Notes under the pieces: generated by a model
What the model saw: the letters and a program-made list of their open reading frames with translations, nothing else
The model's database searches: none
What the model was told of the DNA's origin: nothing
Part shown: positions 23,952 to 32,658 of the stretch, piece by piece
Layout: each line of letters starts with the position of its first letter
Position numbering within the stretch: position 1 is the stretch's first letter
Source of the DNA: Bradyrhizobium jicamae
GTDB lineage: Bacteria; Pseudomonadota; Alphaproteobacteria; Rhizobiales; Xanthobacteraceae
Length of the DNA: 64,000 bases
Direction of reading: 5' to 3'
Assembly (NCBI RefSeq): GCF_018130215.1
Contig: NZ_JAFCKQ010000007.1
Location: 175,160 to 239,159, forward strand
Translations under genes and position numbers: made by a program

Positions 23952-24905
23952 CTAGCTCCGCTTGATGCGCGGATCGATCGCGGCCTGCGCGATGTCGACC
24001 AGGAGATTGAGCAGCACGAAGAACAGCGCCAGCACCAGGATCGTGCCCTGCAGCAGCGGCAGGTCGCGCTGGAAGATCGCCGAGTTGAGCAATAGCCCCG
24101 AGCCGGGCCAGGAGAACACCGTCTCGATCAGGATCGAGCCGCCGAGCATGTAACCCAACTGGAGTCCCATCACCGCGAGCGCCGTCGGTGCGGCGTTCTT
24201 GACGACGTGGCGGAACACCGCGGTCTCGCGCAGTCCCTTGGCGCGCAGGGCCTCGACGAAATCCTGGCTCAGGATGTCGCCGGTCAACGCACGCACGGTG
24301 CGGGTGATGATGCCCATCGGGATCACCGAGGTCGTGATCGCAGGCAGCACCAGATAGCGCAGATGCTCCCAGTCCCATGCCCAGGCGCCGGAGCCCCCGG
24401 GCCCGGCACCGACCGCGGGCAGCCAGTTGAGCTGCACCGAGAAGATGATGACCAGCACCATGCCCAGCCAATAATGCGGCAGCGAGACGCCGGCGATGGC
24501 AACCGACGTCGCGACCTTGTCGACCCAGGTATCGCGGAAATAGCCGGCGATCAGGCCGAACAGCAGACCGAACGTGAAGCCGATCATCGCAGCCGCGACC
24601 GCCAGCATCACGGTGTTGCCGACCGCGCGCATCACCTCCGTCAGCACGGGACGGCCGGTCGCGATCGAGCTGCCGAGATCGCCATGCAGCGCGCGCCACA
24701 GCCACAGCCCGAACTGCACCGGCAACGGACGATCGAAGCCGTAGGCCGAGCGCAATTGCGCAGCGAGTTCCTGCGAGGCATCGGCCGGCAGTACCGCGAC
24801 CAGCGGATCGCCGGGCGTGATGTGCACCAGCAGGAAGCACACCAGCGCCACGCAGATCACGATCGGAATGACGTAGACGATCCGTCGGGCGATATAGGCA
24901 AACAC
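23952..24905 (-). CDS. Dipeptide-type ABC importer permease (DppB-like)
   Basis: 317 residues from a GTG at 24905, so the protein begins MFAYIARRIVYVIPIVICVALVCFLLVHITPGDPL, the normal DppB N-terminus. The open frame continues 14 codons upstream to 24947 but that leader is out of family. GGAGG stands 12 bases before the GTG. The EAA loop is DFVEALRAKGLRETAVFRHVVKNAAPTALAVMG and the protein ends LNLLVDIAQAAIDPRIKRS, as B-type subunits do. It follows the binding-protein gene by 61 bp, which contain a small CTCCC...GGGAG hairpin that may reduce expression of the permease genes relative to the binding protein. Confidence 0.9.
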   Translation of the reverse strand: MFAYIARRIVYVIPIVICVALVCFLLVHITPGDPLVAVLPADASQELAAQLRSAYGFDRPLPVQFGLWLWRALHGDLGSSIATGRPVLTEVMRAVGNTVMLAVAAAMIGFTFGLLFGLIAGYFRDTWVDKVATSVAIAGVSLPHYWLGMVLVIIFSVQLNWLPAVGAGPGGSGAWAWDWEHLRYLVLPAITTSVIPMGIITRTVRALTGDILSQDFVEALRAKGLRETAVFRHVVKNAAPTALAVMGLQLGYMLGGSILIETVFSWPGSGLLLNSAIFQRDLPLLQGTILVLALFFVLLNLLVDIAQAAIDPRIKRS

Positions 24906-24966
24906 GTTGCGCTCTTTCCTCCCTCCCCCTTGTGGGAGAAGGTGCACTGATGACGCGGCTACAGCC

Positions 24967-26619
24967 TCAAGGCACGATCGTGACCGGCGAGAAGTCGACG
25001 AACCAGCTCTTCGCCTGGACGAAGCCCTTGATCTTCGGGCTCATCGCGCGCGGCGCGACATCGTGAGCGACATAGAGAAACGCCGCGTCGTCGACGGAAG
25101 CCGCGTGCAATTCGGCGAGCGCGGCATCGCGTGCGACCGGATCGAAGGTCTGCCGCGCCTTCTTCACCAATTCATCGAACTTCGGATTGTTGATGAAACC
25201 CCAATTGTTCGAGACCGGCGGCGCCATCCCCGACTGCAGGAAGCGCACCAGCGCGAAGAACGGATCCATCGCCGCGTAGGTGACGTTGGTCGCGTTCGAG
25301 CCGTTGGCCGACGGATCCTTCGCCCCGCGCCGCCAGTTGGTGAACAGCGTGTTCCATTCGATGACGTCGAGCTGCACATCGAAATAGCACTCGGCCAAGG
25401 CCTGCTGCAGATACTCGTTCATCGGCAGCGGCAGCATCTGGCCCGAGCCCGACGCCGAGGTCTGGACCTTGACGGTCAGCTTCCTGTTCGGACCATAACC
25501 CGCCTCCTGCATCAGCTTCTGCGCGGCCGGCTTGTCGTATTTGATCTGGAAGGTCGGGTTGCCGCGCCAGGGATGACCGGGCTCGAAGGTGCCGGTGGCC
25601 GGCACCATCAGGCCGGCGAGCAGGCCATCGCGCAGGCCTTCACGATCGACGCAGAGATTGGCGGCCTTGCGGACGCGGATGTCGTTCCACGGCGAGCCCT
25701 CGACGCGGGAGAACTGCCACGGCCAGACATGCGGCTCCTCGTTGGAATAGAGCACGAAGCCACGCTGCTTGATCTCGGGCAGTGCATCGGGCGCCGGCGC
25801 CTCGATCCAGTTGACCTGTCCCGACAGCAGCGCCGCGGTGCGCGCATTGGCCTCCGGCATCGGCAACAGCACCATCTTGTCGACCTTCGGCACGCGCGCC
25901 TTGTCCCAATAATTGTCGTTCTTCACCAGTTCGAGGCGTTCACGCGGCGTGAAGCTCGACATCTTCCACGGTCCGGTGCCGGAGGCATCCTTGGCGAAAG
26001 CCGCCCAGGCGGCCTGCGATCTCGCCTTGGCATCGGCGCCTTCAGCCTTGCCGTAGAACTGCTGCCACTTTGCCGGGCTCGCCATGAAGAGATTGGTGAG
26101 GTTGATCGGCAGGAAGCTGTCCGGCTCCCTGGTGAGCAGTTCGACCGTCATGTCGTCGATCTTGCGGGCCGAAACCAGCGTCGGCATGCGCGATGCGGTG
26201 ACGCCGACCTGGCTCGGGTCGAACTGCGGCGCATCCTGCTTCAGCACCTTGTCGACATTCCAGACCACGGCATCGGCGTTGAACGGCGAGCCATCGTGGA
26301 AGGTGACGCCGGGACGCAGCTTGAAAGTCCATTTCGTCTTGTCGGCGTCATCAACCTTCCACTCGGTGGCGAGGCCCGGGATCACGACGCTGGCCTTGTC
26401 CGCCGACGACAGGTCCCACATCGTCAGCGCGTCATACATCGTGAGGCCGGTGAAGCGGTTGCCCTCGAACCCCTGGTCGGGCTGGCCGAGCGTGCGCGGA
26501 ATATCGGCTGCCGTCATGCCAATGCGCAGCACGGTCTCGGCGCCGGCGGCGGCCGGCGCGCCCGCGGCCAGCGCGCACGCCAGCATGACGGCCGCGGCCT
26601 TGATCTTCTTGTTACGCAT
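24967..26619 (-). CDS. Family-5 ABC solute-binding protein, head of the peptide/amide operon
   Basis: 550 residues. A signal peptide (KKIKAAAVMLACALAAGAPAAAGAE) is followed by the SBP_bac_5 fold: GLATEWKVDDADKTKWTFKLRPGVTFHDGSPFNADAVVWNVD is the classic family stretch, and the C-terminus has VDDAAFLYVAHDVAPRAMSPKIKGF. Such proteins bind peptides, nickel, opines or small amides in the periplasm. It is the first gene of the unit with both permeases, both ATPases and the amidase. AGAGAGG lies before the ATG at 26619, and a sigma-54 promoter match is 72-88 bases upstream. A divergent paralogue starts at 26844. Confidence 0.92.
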   Translation of the reverse strand: MRNKKIKAAAVMLACALAAGAPAAAGAETVLRIGMTAADIPRTLGQPDQGFEGNRFTGLTMYDALTMWDLSSADKASVVIPGLATEWKVDDADKTKWTFKLRPGVTFHDGSPFNADAVVWNVDKVLKQDAPQFDPSQVGVTASRMPTLVSARKIDDMTVELLTREPDSFLPINLTNLFMASPAKWQQFYGKAEGADAKARSQAAWAAFAKDASGTGPWKMSSFTPRERLELVKNDNYWDKARVPKVDKMVLLPMPEANARTAALLSGQVNWIEAPAPDALPEIKQRGFVLYSNEEPHVWPWQFSRVEGSPWNDIRVRKAANLCVDREGLRDGLLAGLMVPATGTFEPGHPWRGNPTFQIKYDKPAAQKLMQEAGYGPNRKLTVKVQTSASGSGQMLPLPMNEYLQQALAECYFDVQLDVIEWNTLFTNWRRGAKDPSANGSNATNVTYAAMDPFFALVRFLQSGMAPPVSNNWGFINNPKFDELVKKARQTFDPVARDAALAELHAASVDDAAFLYVAHDVAPRAMSPKIKGFVQAKSWFVDFSPVTIVP

Positions 26620-26690
26620 CGTGGCAACCTCTCTCGGCGTCAGGTGATTTTTTTGGTGATTATTGCGTGACTATTTCTTGGGCAAGCGTA

Positions 26691-26707
26691 TGCAATGCCT
26701 GTGCCAA
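26691..26707 (-). promoter_or_regulatory. Sigma-54 promoter upstream of the binding-protein/ABC/amidase operon
   Basis: On the minus strand it reads TTGGCACAGGCATTGCA. This matches the -24/-12 consensus YTGGCACGRNNNTTGCW at every fixed position but one (A for G), with GG and GC exactly 10 bases apart. A start site about 12 bases on would leave a leader of roughly 60 bases before ATG 26619. It implies control by RpoN and an enhancer-binding protein such as NtrC. No clear NtrC site was recognised. Confidence 0.75.
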
Positions 26708-26788
26708 GGGGAATAGTTGTTCGGCAGATAACCGCAGGCCGCGTCATTTCTTCCCCCTTTGCGACAGGACGCAGCGAGGATGCCTAAT

Positions 26789-26805
26789 CTGGCATCATGC
26801 TTGCA
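26789..26805 (+). promoter_or_regulatory. Sigma-54 promoter upstream of the second binding protein
   Basis: Reads CTGGCATCATGCTTGCA: TGGCA and TTGCA are perfect and the GG/GC spacing is 10 bases, with T for C and C for G at two lesser positions. The predicted start is about 26 bases before ATG 26844 with GGAG between. It faces away from the other sigma-54 promoter about 80 bp off, so a single enhancer-bound activator could serve both. Confidence 0.7.
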
Positions 26806-26843
26806 AGCTTTGGCCCCAAGCTTAGCCTACGGAGCCCCTCACT

Positions 26844-28451
26844 ATGCGCGCACGCAATTTCATTCTGGTGGCGGCAATGGCGCTTGGCCTGGCCATGGGC
26901 TGGCCGGTGATCCCAGCGCGCGCCGAGTCCATTGTGCGCTACGGCATATCGATGGCCGACATTCCCTTGACGACGGGTCAGCCCGACCGCGGCGCAGGGG
27001 CCTACCAGTTCACCGCCTACACGATCTACGACCCGCTGGTCGCCTGGGACATGGACGTCTCCGACAGGCCGGGCAGGCTGGTGCCGGGGCTCGCGACCGA
27101 ATGGAAAGTCGACGACAGCGACAAGACCAGGTGGCGCTTCACCTTGCGCAGAGGCGTAAAATTCCACGACGGCAGCGACTTCAACGCCGACGTCGTGATC
27201 TGGAATCTCGACAAGGTGCTGAACGACAAGGCCCCGCAATTCGACAAGCGGCAGAGCGCGCAGGTCAAGACCCGGCTGCCCTCGGTCGCGAGCTACGCCA
27301 AGATCGACGACTTCACTGTCGAGATCACGACCAAGACGGTCGACTCCTTCTTCCCCTACCAGATGCTCTGGTTCCTGGTCTCGAGCCCCGCGCAGTATGA
27401 AAAGCTCGGCAAGGACTGGGACAAGTTCGCCAGCCAGCCCTCCGGCACCGGCCCGTTCAAACTGACCAAACTGGTGCCGCGCGAGCTCGCCGAGCTTTCG
27501 AGGAATCCGGACTATTGGGACAAGAAGCGGATTCCCAAAGTCGACAAGATGATCCTGATCCCGATGCCGGAGGCGCTGACACGCACCAATGCGTTGCTGG
27601 CGGGACAGGTCGACCTGATCGAGACGCCGGCACCCGACGCCGTGCCGCAGCTGAAAGCCGCCGGCATGAGGATCGTCGACAACGTCACGCCGCATGTCTG
27701 GAATTATCATCTGAGCGTGCTGCCCGGCTCGCCCTGGACCGACATCCGCCTGCGCAAGGCGCTCAACCTCGCGATCGATCGCGACGCGGTGGTCGGCCTG
27801 ATGAATGGCCTGGCCAAGCCGGCCAAGGGCCAGGTCGATCCGTCGAGCCCCTGGTTCGGCAGGCCGACCTTCGAACTGACATACGACCTCGCAGCCGCGA
27901 GGAAGCTGGTCGAGGAGGCCGGCTACTCCAGGGACAAGCCGCTGAAGACGACCTTCATCATCGCGCAGGGCGGCACCGGGCAGATGCTGTCGCTGCCGAT
28001 GAACGAATTCCTGCAGCAGAGCTTCAAGGAGATCGGCATCGACGTCGACTTCAAGGTGGTGGAGCTCGAGACCCTGTATACGCACTGGCGCAAGGGCGCG
28101 GGGGACGAGATGAATGCCGGCATCACCGCCAACAACATCGCCTATGTGACATCGGATCCGCTGTACGCCATCGTGCGCTTCTTCCATTCGGGCCAGGTCG
28201 CGCCCGTCGGCGTCAACTGGGGCGGCTACAAGAATCCGAAGGTCGACGCGCTGATCGACGAGGCCAGGCAGACCTTCGACACCGCAAAGCAGGACGAACT
28301 GCTGGCGCAGGCGCATGCGCTGATCGTCGACGATGCCGCCCTGGTCTGGGTGGTGCACGACACCAATCCGCACGCGCTGTCGCCGAAGGTGAAGACCTTC
28401 GTGCAGGCGCAGCACTGGTTCCAGGATCTGACGCAGATCGGGCTGGAGTAG
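26844..28451 (+). CDS. Family-5 ABC solute-binding protein, paralogue of the divergent one
   Basis: 535 residues with a signal peptide ending IPARAES. The sequence parallels the gene at 24967 over its whole length: RYGISMADIPLTTGQPDRGAGAYQF, GLATEWKVDDSDKTRWRFTLRRGVKFHDGSDFNADVVIWNLDKVL, PKVDKMILIPMPEALTRTNALLAGQVDLIETPAPDAVPQL and the DDAALVWVVHDTNPHALSPKVKTF end. It has no permease or ATPase of its own, so it probably delivers a different ligand to the importer encoded on the other side of the shared promoter region. Codon use is like its neighbours. GGAG precedes the ATG. Confidence 0.92.
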   Translation: MRARNFILVAAMALGLAMGWPVIPARAESIVRYGISMADIPLTTGQPDRGAGAYQFTAYTIYDPLVAWDMDVSDRPGRLVPGLATEWKVDDSDKTRWRFTLRRGVKFHDGSDFNADVVIWNLDKVLNDKAPQFDKRQSAQVKTRLPSVASYAKIDDFTVEITTKTVDSFFPYQMLWFLVSSPAQYEKLGKDWDKFASQPSGTGPFKLTKLVPRELAELSRNPDYWDKKRIPKVDKMILIPMPEALTRTNALLAGQVDLIETPAPDAVPQLKAAGMRIVDNVTPHVWNYHLSVLPGSPWTDIRLRKALNLAIDRDAVVGLMNGLAKPAKGQVDPSSPWFGRPTFELTYDLAAARKLVEEAGYSRDKPLKTTFIIAQGGTGQMLSLPMNEFLQQSFKEIGIDVDFKVVELETLYTHWRKGAGDEMNAGITANNIAYVTSDPLYAIVRFFHSGQVAPVGVNWGGYKNPKVDALIDEARQTFDTAKQDELLAQAHALIVDDAALVWVVHDTNPHALSPKVKTFVQAQHWFQDLTQIGLE

Positions 28452-28499
28452 GTCACCCCAGCCGCCCCGCGTGTGGTCATGCGCGGGCCGTCGTGGTGA

Positions 28500-28643
28500 T
28501 CGGGCCGAAGCTCACCTCAGATTGGGCCGGCGCCGCGACAGTCTCGGTTGTCCGTTTCGAGACGCCTCACGAACGACGGATCGTGGATTATCCATTGCGC
28601 ACGATGCCGCTTGTCGCGAAGAGGAAAACGGCTCGCGGTCGGC
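28500..28643 (-). pseudogene. Decayed 3'-end copy of the cobalamin-binding radical SAM gene
   Basis: On the minus strand this stretch translates to ASRFPLRDKRHRAQWIIHD... and then CRGAGPI plus stop (28517-28519). The intact gene at 30157 reads ASRFPVRGKRHRAQWMIYN... near its end. The DNA match continues past the stop codon (GTGAGCTTCGGCC in both), and about 95 bases present in the intact gene are missing here. There is no start, cofactor domain or Cys motif, so it is a remnant of a duplicated or rearranged 3' end. It abuts the 3' end of the amidase at 28662, so the amidase is flanked by the intact gene and the remnant. Confidence 0.75.
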
Positions 28644-28661
28644 GGCATCGCCCGGCTGCGC

Positions 28662-30074
28662 TCACCGCACGGGATCGATCGGCGTCTTCAGGCCGAGCCG
28701 CGCCTCGATCGCTTCTGCGGCTTCCAGACACAAATCCTCTCGGAGGCGAGGGCCCATGACCAGCACGCCGATCGGCAGCCCCGTCGCCTCGTCGCGGCCG
28801 GCCGGCACGCAGGCCGACGGCAGGCCCATCAAATTGGCAGGGACCACCGGGCGCATCATCTCCATGGTCGCAGCCGTTCCTTCCGGTGTCGCCGAATCGA
28901 AGCCATGCGCGAAGGGCAGTTGCGTCCAGGTCGGCGACAGCAAGAGCGGCCGCTCGGCCATGAAGGTCGACCAGGCCCGCGCGACGCCGTCGCGCTCGAC
29001 CATCAGGTTGGAGAACGCAGCTGCGCCGGCGAGCGGCGGCACGGCCTGATTGGCGACGTTGAGGAAGGCGAGCGCGTCGGCGCCCATCATCTGCGACAGC
29101 GGCTCCAGCACGGAGGCGAAGTCGCCCATGATCAGGCGCGCCCAGCAGCTGATCGCGTCCTCGTAACGCGGCGGGCTCGCTTCCTCGACGACATAGCCCG
29201 CGTCGGCCAACGCTTGCGCCGCGCGGCGCACAGTTGTCGCGACTGCCGGATGCGTGCTTCCGCCGGGCGGCTCGGCCAGCACCGTCACACGGAGCGGCCG
29301 TGCCAGCGGCGGGCCCTCGAACGGCGCGTCGATCGACCAGGGATCGCGCGGATGCGCGCCCATCAGGACGCGGAGGCCAAGGCGAACATCGGCGATCCGT
29401 CGGGCCATCGGGCCCTGCACGTTCATCAACTGCACCGCGAGCAGATGCTCCTGCGTCGGCACAAAGCCAGCATCGGGGACGCGCCCGGCAGAGGGGCGGA
29501 TGGATGCGATGCCGCAGGCATTGGCGGGGTTGCGCAGCGAGCCGCCGATATCATTGCCGAGACCGATCGGGCTCATGCCGCTGGCGAGCGCGGACGCTTC
29601 GCCGCCGCTGGACCCGCCGGCAGTACGTTCGGGGTGCCAGGGATTGCGAGTTAACCCGTGCAACGAACTCACGGTGTGGACGCGGAGTGCCATGTCGGGA
29701 AGATTGGTGCGGCCGATCGGGATCGCGCCGGCAGCACGCATGCGTTCGACGACGGGTGCATCCATCGGCACCACCGCCTGGGCCAGCGCCGGCACGCCCC
29801 AGGTGGTGGGCAGGCCGGCCATGTCGATGTTCTCCTTCACCGTAAATGGCACGCCGTGCAGCGGTCCGACCTTCTCGCCAGCCGCCAGCCGCCTGTCGGC
29901 CTGCCCCGCTTCCGCGCGGGCCTCGTCGGCCAGGATATTGGTGATCGCATTGAGCGCGGGATTGACGGCATCGATGCGTGCGAGGTGCGCATTCACCACC
30001 TCGGCCGAGCTCAGCTCGCGACGCGCGATACGCTGCGCGATTTCAGTCGCCGACATCTGCCAGATCTCGCTCAT
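28662..30074 (-). CDS. Amidase-signature family amidase
   Basis: 470 residues. Triad K80 (GVPFTVKENIDM), S155 (TAGGSSGGEAS) and S179 (NDIGGSLRNPA), with the spacings of the family (75 and 24). MSEIWQMSATEIAQRIARRELSSAEVVNAHLARIDAVNPALNAI is the usual N-terminal helix of these enzymes. GGGAGGAAA precedes the ATG. It is only moderately like the amidase at 20368 and has no small partner gene. It lies 82 bp downstream of the radical SAM gene on the same strand and could be co-transcribed with it. Substrate unknown; members act on aliphatic or aromatic amides. Confidence 0.9.
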   Translation of the reverse strand: MSEIWQMSATEIAQRIARRELSSAEVVNAHLARIDAVNPALNAITNILADEARAEAGQADRRLAAGEKVGPLHGVPFTVKENIDMAGLPTTWGVPALAQAVVPMDAPVVERMRAAGAIPIGRTNLPDMALRVHTVSSLHGLTRNPWHPERTAGGSSGGEASALASGMSPIGLGNDIGGSLRNPANACGIASIRPSAGRVPDAGFVPTQEHLLAVQLMNVQGPMARRIADVRLGLRVLMGAHPRDPWSIDAPFEGPPLARPLRVTVLAEPPGGSTHPAVATTVRRAAQALADAGYVVEEASPPRYEDAISCWARLIMGDFASVLEPLSQMMGADALAFLNVANQAVPPLAGAAAFSNLMVERDGVARAWSTFMAERPLLLSPTWTQLPFAHGFDSATPEGTAATMEMMRPVVPANLMGLPSACVPAGRDEATGLPIGVLVMGPRLREDLCLEAAEAIEARLGLKTPIDPVR

Positions 30075-30156
30075 GCGATATTTCCTCCCTCGCCCAGGGC
30101 CGTGATCTTGCTCGGAAAGCCTGGAGGCAGCAACGAAAAACGACCCCGGCCGAAGC

Positions 30157-31578
30157 TCACATCATGTGGGGGCCGGCGCCGTCTGCCGCCTCCAGCACGG
30201 CCGCGCGCCATTCGCGCTTGACGGGGAGAATTGGCGGCATTGGCGCCAGGCTCGGCTCCGCGGTCGCCGGCGCGATGGAGTCGATGTGTTCGGTTCGAGA
30301 CGCCTTGCGCATGAACAGATTGTAGATCATCCATTGCGCGCGATGCCGCTTGCCGCGGACAGGAAAACGGCTTGCGATCGACTGCGTCGAATAGAATCCC
30401 ATATAGGCGCTGTTCTGACCGATACGAAGCTCGTCTGCCGACATTCCACCCGGGCGGTACACCACGTGGCCCTGATCGTACATCGTCCAGTCGAACGAGA
30501 CGATGCGACCGGCCTTCTTCATCTCGTACCAGGTCAGCGTGCCCGGATAAGGTGTCAGCACCGAATAGGCACAGGCGTCGTAGCCGGCCGTGACGTTGAA
30601 GTTCACGGTATCGTCAAAAACGGAGGTGGTGTCGCCGTCAAACCCGAACATGAACAGGCCAAACACCATTATTCCATACGAATGAACCTTCTCCACCAGG
30701 GCCTGGAAATTCTCGGGGCGGTTGACATGCTTGTGGACGCTCTTCAGCGTCTCGCGCGATATGGATTCGAACCCGATACTCAGCATTGTGCAGCCGCTCT
30801 CGGCGGCGAGCTCGAGCATGCTGTCATCATTGGCAAGCTTGGAGGTGACGCCGGCCTGCCATTGAATGCCGCGTCCCTTCAACGCCCGCATGACCTCTTT
30901 TGGACGTTCGGGGGTACCAAAGAAGTCGGCATCATTCACCGAGATCGTGCGCGCGCCACAGTTCTCCATTTCATGGATGACTTCATCGACCGGACGGTAG
31001 CGAAACTTGAGACCATTCATCAGCGGCTCGGCGCAGAACGTGCAGCCCTGGTGGCAGCCGCGTGAGGTCTGGACAAAAGTTCGGTTCACATAGCGGCTTT
31101 TCTTCAGCAGGTCGTAACGCGGCATCTGCAAACCGACCATCGGATGAAGCTTCTCGGATTTGTAGGTCCCGCGCATCGTCCCCTGACTCAGATCGTCGAG
31201 CAGCTTGTCGATCACGAGTTCGACCTCCCCAACCACAACCGCATCCGCGTGCTCAAGGGCCTCTCGCGGCATGAAGCTGGGATGTACACCCCCCATCACC
31301 ACGGGTACGCCCTTGGCGCGGAACCGATCCGCGACTTCATAACCACGATTGACGTAGCTCGTCATCGCGGAGATCCCTACGAGATCGGCCTTCAGATCGA
31401 AGTCGATCGTCTCGATGTTCTCGTCCGTGAGCACCACCTGATACTGGTCTTTCGGGATGCAGGCGGCGACGGCCAGCAAGCCCGCCAGCGGGGAATAGAG
31501 CGCGCGATTGAAATAGATCGGGCGTGTCGTCAACGAGTCGGTCTTCGGATTGATCAGGTGGATGAGGCGAGTACGCAC
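30157..31578 (-). CDS. Cobalamin-binding-domain radical SAM protein
   Basis: 473 residues. The N-terminal half (about 1-150) is a B12-binding-like Rossmann domain (ADLVGISAMTSYVNRGYEVADRFRAKGVPVVMGGVHPSFMPREALEHADAVVVGE). The radical SAM barrel has the CxxxCxxC cluster motif C175-C179-C182 (TSRGCHQGCTFC), then DADFFGTPERPKEVM and the SIGFESI segment. Relatives of this class B type include hopanoid and other methyltransferases and ring-forming enzymes; the product cannot be told. The C-terminal part resembles the DUF4070-type tail. GGAGGTTCC precedes the ATG. A decayed copy of its 3' end lies at 28500. No biosynthetic partners are adjacent. Confidence 0.87.
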   Translation of the reverse strand: MRTRLIHLINPKTDSLTTRPIYFNRALYSPLAGLLAVAACIPKDQYQVVLTDENIETIDFDLKADLVGISAMTSYVNRGYEVADRFRAKGVPVVMGGVHPSFMPREALEHADAVVVGEVELVIDKLLDDLSQGTMRGTYKSEKLHPMVGLQMPRYDLLKKSRYVNRTFVQTSRGCHQGCTFCAEPLMNGLKFRYRPVDEVIHEMENCGARTISVNDADFFGTPERPKEVMRALKGRGIQWQAGVTSKLANDDSMLELAAESGCTMLSIGFESISRETLKSVHKHVNRPENFQALVEKVHSYGIMVFGLFMFGFDGDTTSVFDDTVNFNVTAGYDACAYSVLTPYPGTLTWYEMKKAGRIVSFDWTMYDQGHVVYRPGGMSADELRIGQNSAYMGFYSTQSIASRFPVRGKRHRAQWMIYNLFMRKASRTEHIDSIAPATAEPSLAPMPPILPVKREWRAAVLEAADGAGPHMM

Positions 31579-31875
31579 TGGAACCTCCTGTTGTACGATC
31601 CGGTCTTTGGCAACGACGCGCGGCGAACCGGGTGAGGCGTCAATCGACCTCCATCACCAGTCAAACGCCGTGCCGGGAGCCCCTCTCAGCCTTCCTTGAA
31701 AGCGAGTATTCCAGGTTCGCTACTCCTCAAGCCTGAAAGCGGAAAAGGTTCCAAGGCAGCTCGCAAAAAACATCGCCGGAGCGATGCGGCTGCCGGGACA
31801 TTCGTCCGCGCTGACGCAGGCGGGGCGGAGCCATGGCGCGACGCAACTGCCCAACGGCGGATTTCCGTTACGTGC

Positions 31876-32376
31876 CTATTTGAGCTTATAGGTGCCGGTT
31901 TGGTGATTGCAGTCCTGAAACGTTCCGGCCTTGACGACCGGAAACGAGCCCAATGGGTGGACGGTGCCGGTCATCGTCATGCCCTCATATTTGCCGGTGC
32001 CAGCAACAATTTCCCGGGTGAGACTTCCATCGCTCGCAAGCGAATAATTCGACAGGCGCTTATCACCGTCCACATCCAGGCTCTCGCATACGGCGGACCC
32101 GGTGAACTTCCCCTCCAGCGATGCGTTCATCCCCACGCAACGAAAGCTGTTCTTGTCAAACATGCCGCCGGAAGGATTGCTGAGGATCGTCCCCGTCATT
32201 TCATAACTGGATGCGGTGTCGGTCTTGGAGAACGTGATCGCGTTGCTGACGCCCGACCAGCACGCGGTGTAGTCGTAGCTGCCTTCCTTTGGCAGCTCGG
32301 TCGCGAGTGCAGAGCCGGCCGCCACGGGGACCAGGAATGCTGTCGTCAAGAAGAACAAGCTAACGGATGTTCGCAT
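31876..32376 (-). CDS. Small secreted protein of unknown function
   Basis: 166 residues from ATG 32376 with AGGGAGGA 5 bases upstream. A clean signal peptide (TSVSLFFLTTAFLVPVAAGSALATE) gives a mature protein of about 140 residues. Four Cys (YTACWSG, SFRCVGM, GSAVCES, FQDCNHQ) could form two disulfides. Repeated T-G turns (EMTGTILSN, KYEGMTMTGTVHPLG) suggest a small beta-barrel like lipocalin-type periplasmic proteins, but no family was recognised. It stands alone between 280-300-bp spacers that hold no gene. Function unknown. Confidence 0.78.
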   Translation of the reverse strand: MRTSVSLFFLTTAFLVPVAAGSALATELPKEGSYDYTACWSGVSNAITFSKTDTASSYEMTGTILSNPSGGMFDKNSFRCVGMNASLEGKFTGSAVCESLDVDGDKRLSNYSLASDGSLTREIVAGTGKYEGMTMTGTVHPLGSFPVVKAGTFQDCNHQTGTYKLK

Positions 32377-32550
32377 CGTGTCCTCCCTAAAAACAAATTC
32401 GTTCATCGAAGATCCCGCGTCCCAGCCTTCGCGGGACGCTGCGCAAGGATAACGCGGCAATCGCGCGCAGGGAATGAGGAAGTAAGGAGATGCCAGAGGC
32501 GTCACGCCTCTACCCGGCGCCTTGGCGTCGTCAAATTCGCCGAACTCGTC

Positions 32551-32576
32551 GCCGATGGCGCCGATGGCGCCGATGC
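32551..32576. repeat. Short 9-bp tandem repeat in spacer
   Basis: Three copies of GCCGATGGC (the last ends GCC) lie in the 282-bp spacer 32377-32658. No gene, terminator or promoter was seen there. Confidence 0.5.
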
Positions 32577-32658
32577 CCACTCGAGGCCGATTGGCACAAA
32601 CTGCACATGCCGGGCGACAGGCGAAGGTGCGCGCGCCACAACATGGAGTTTACGTCGC

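Noticed and set aside
24918..24945. CTCCC-CCTTGT-GGGAG hairpin between binding protein and permease genes as a terminator.
   Set aside because: Short stem, no U-run; it may only modulate expression and is mentioned with the permease.
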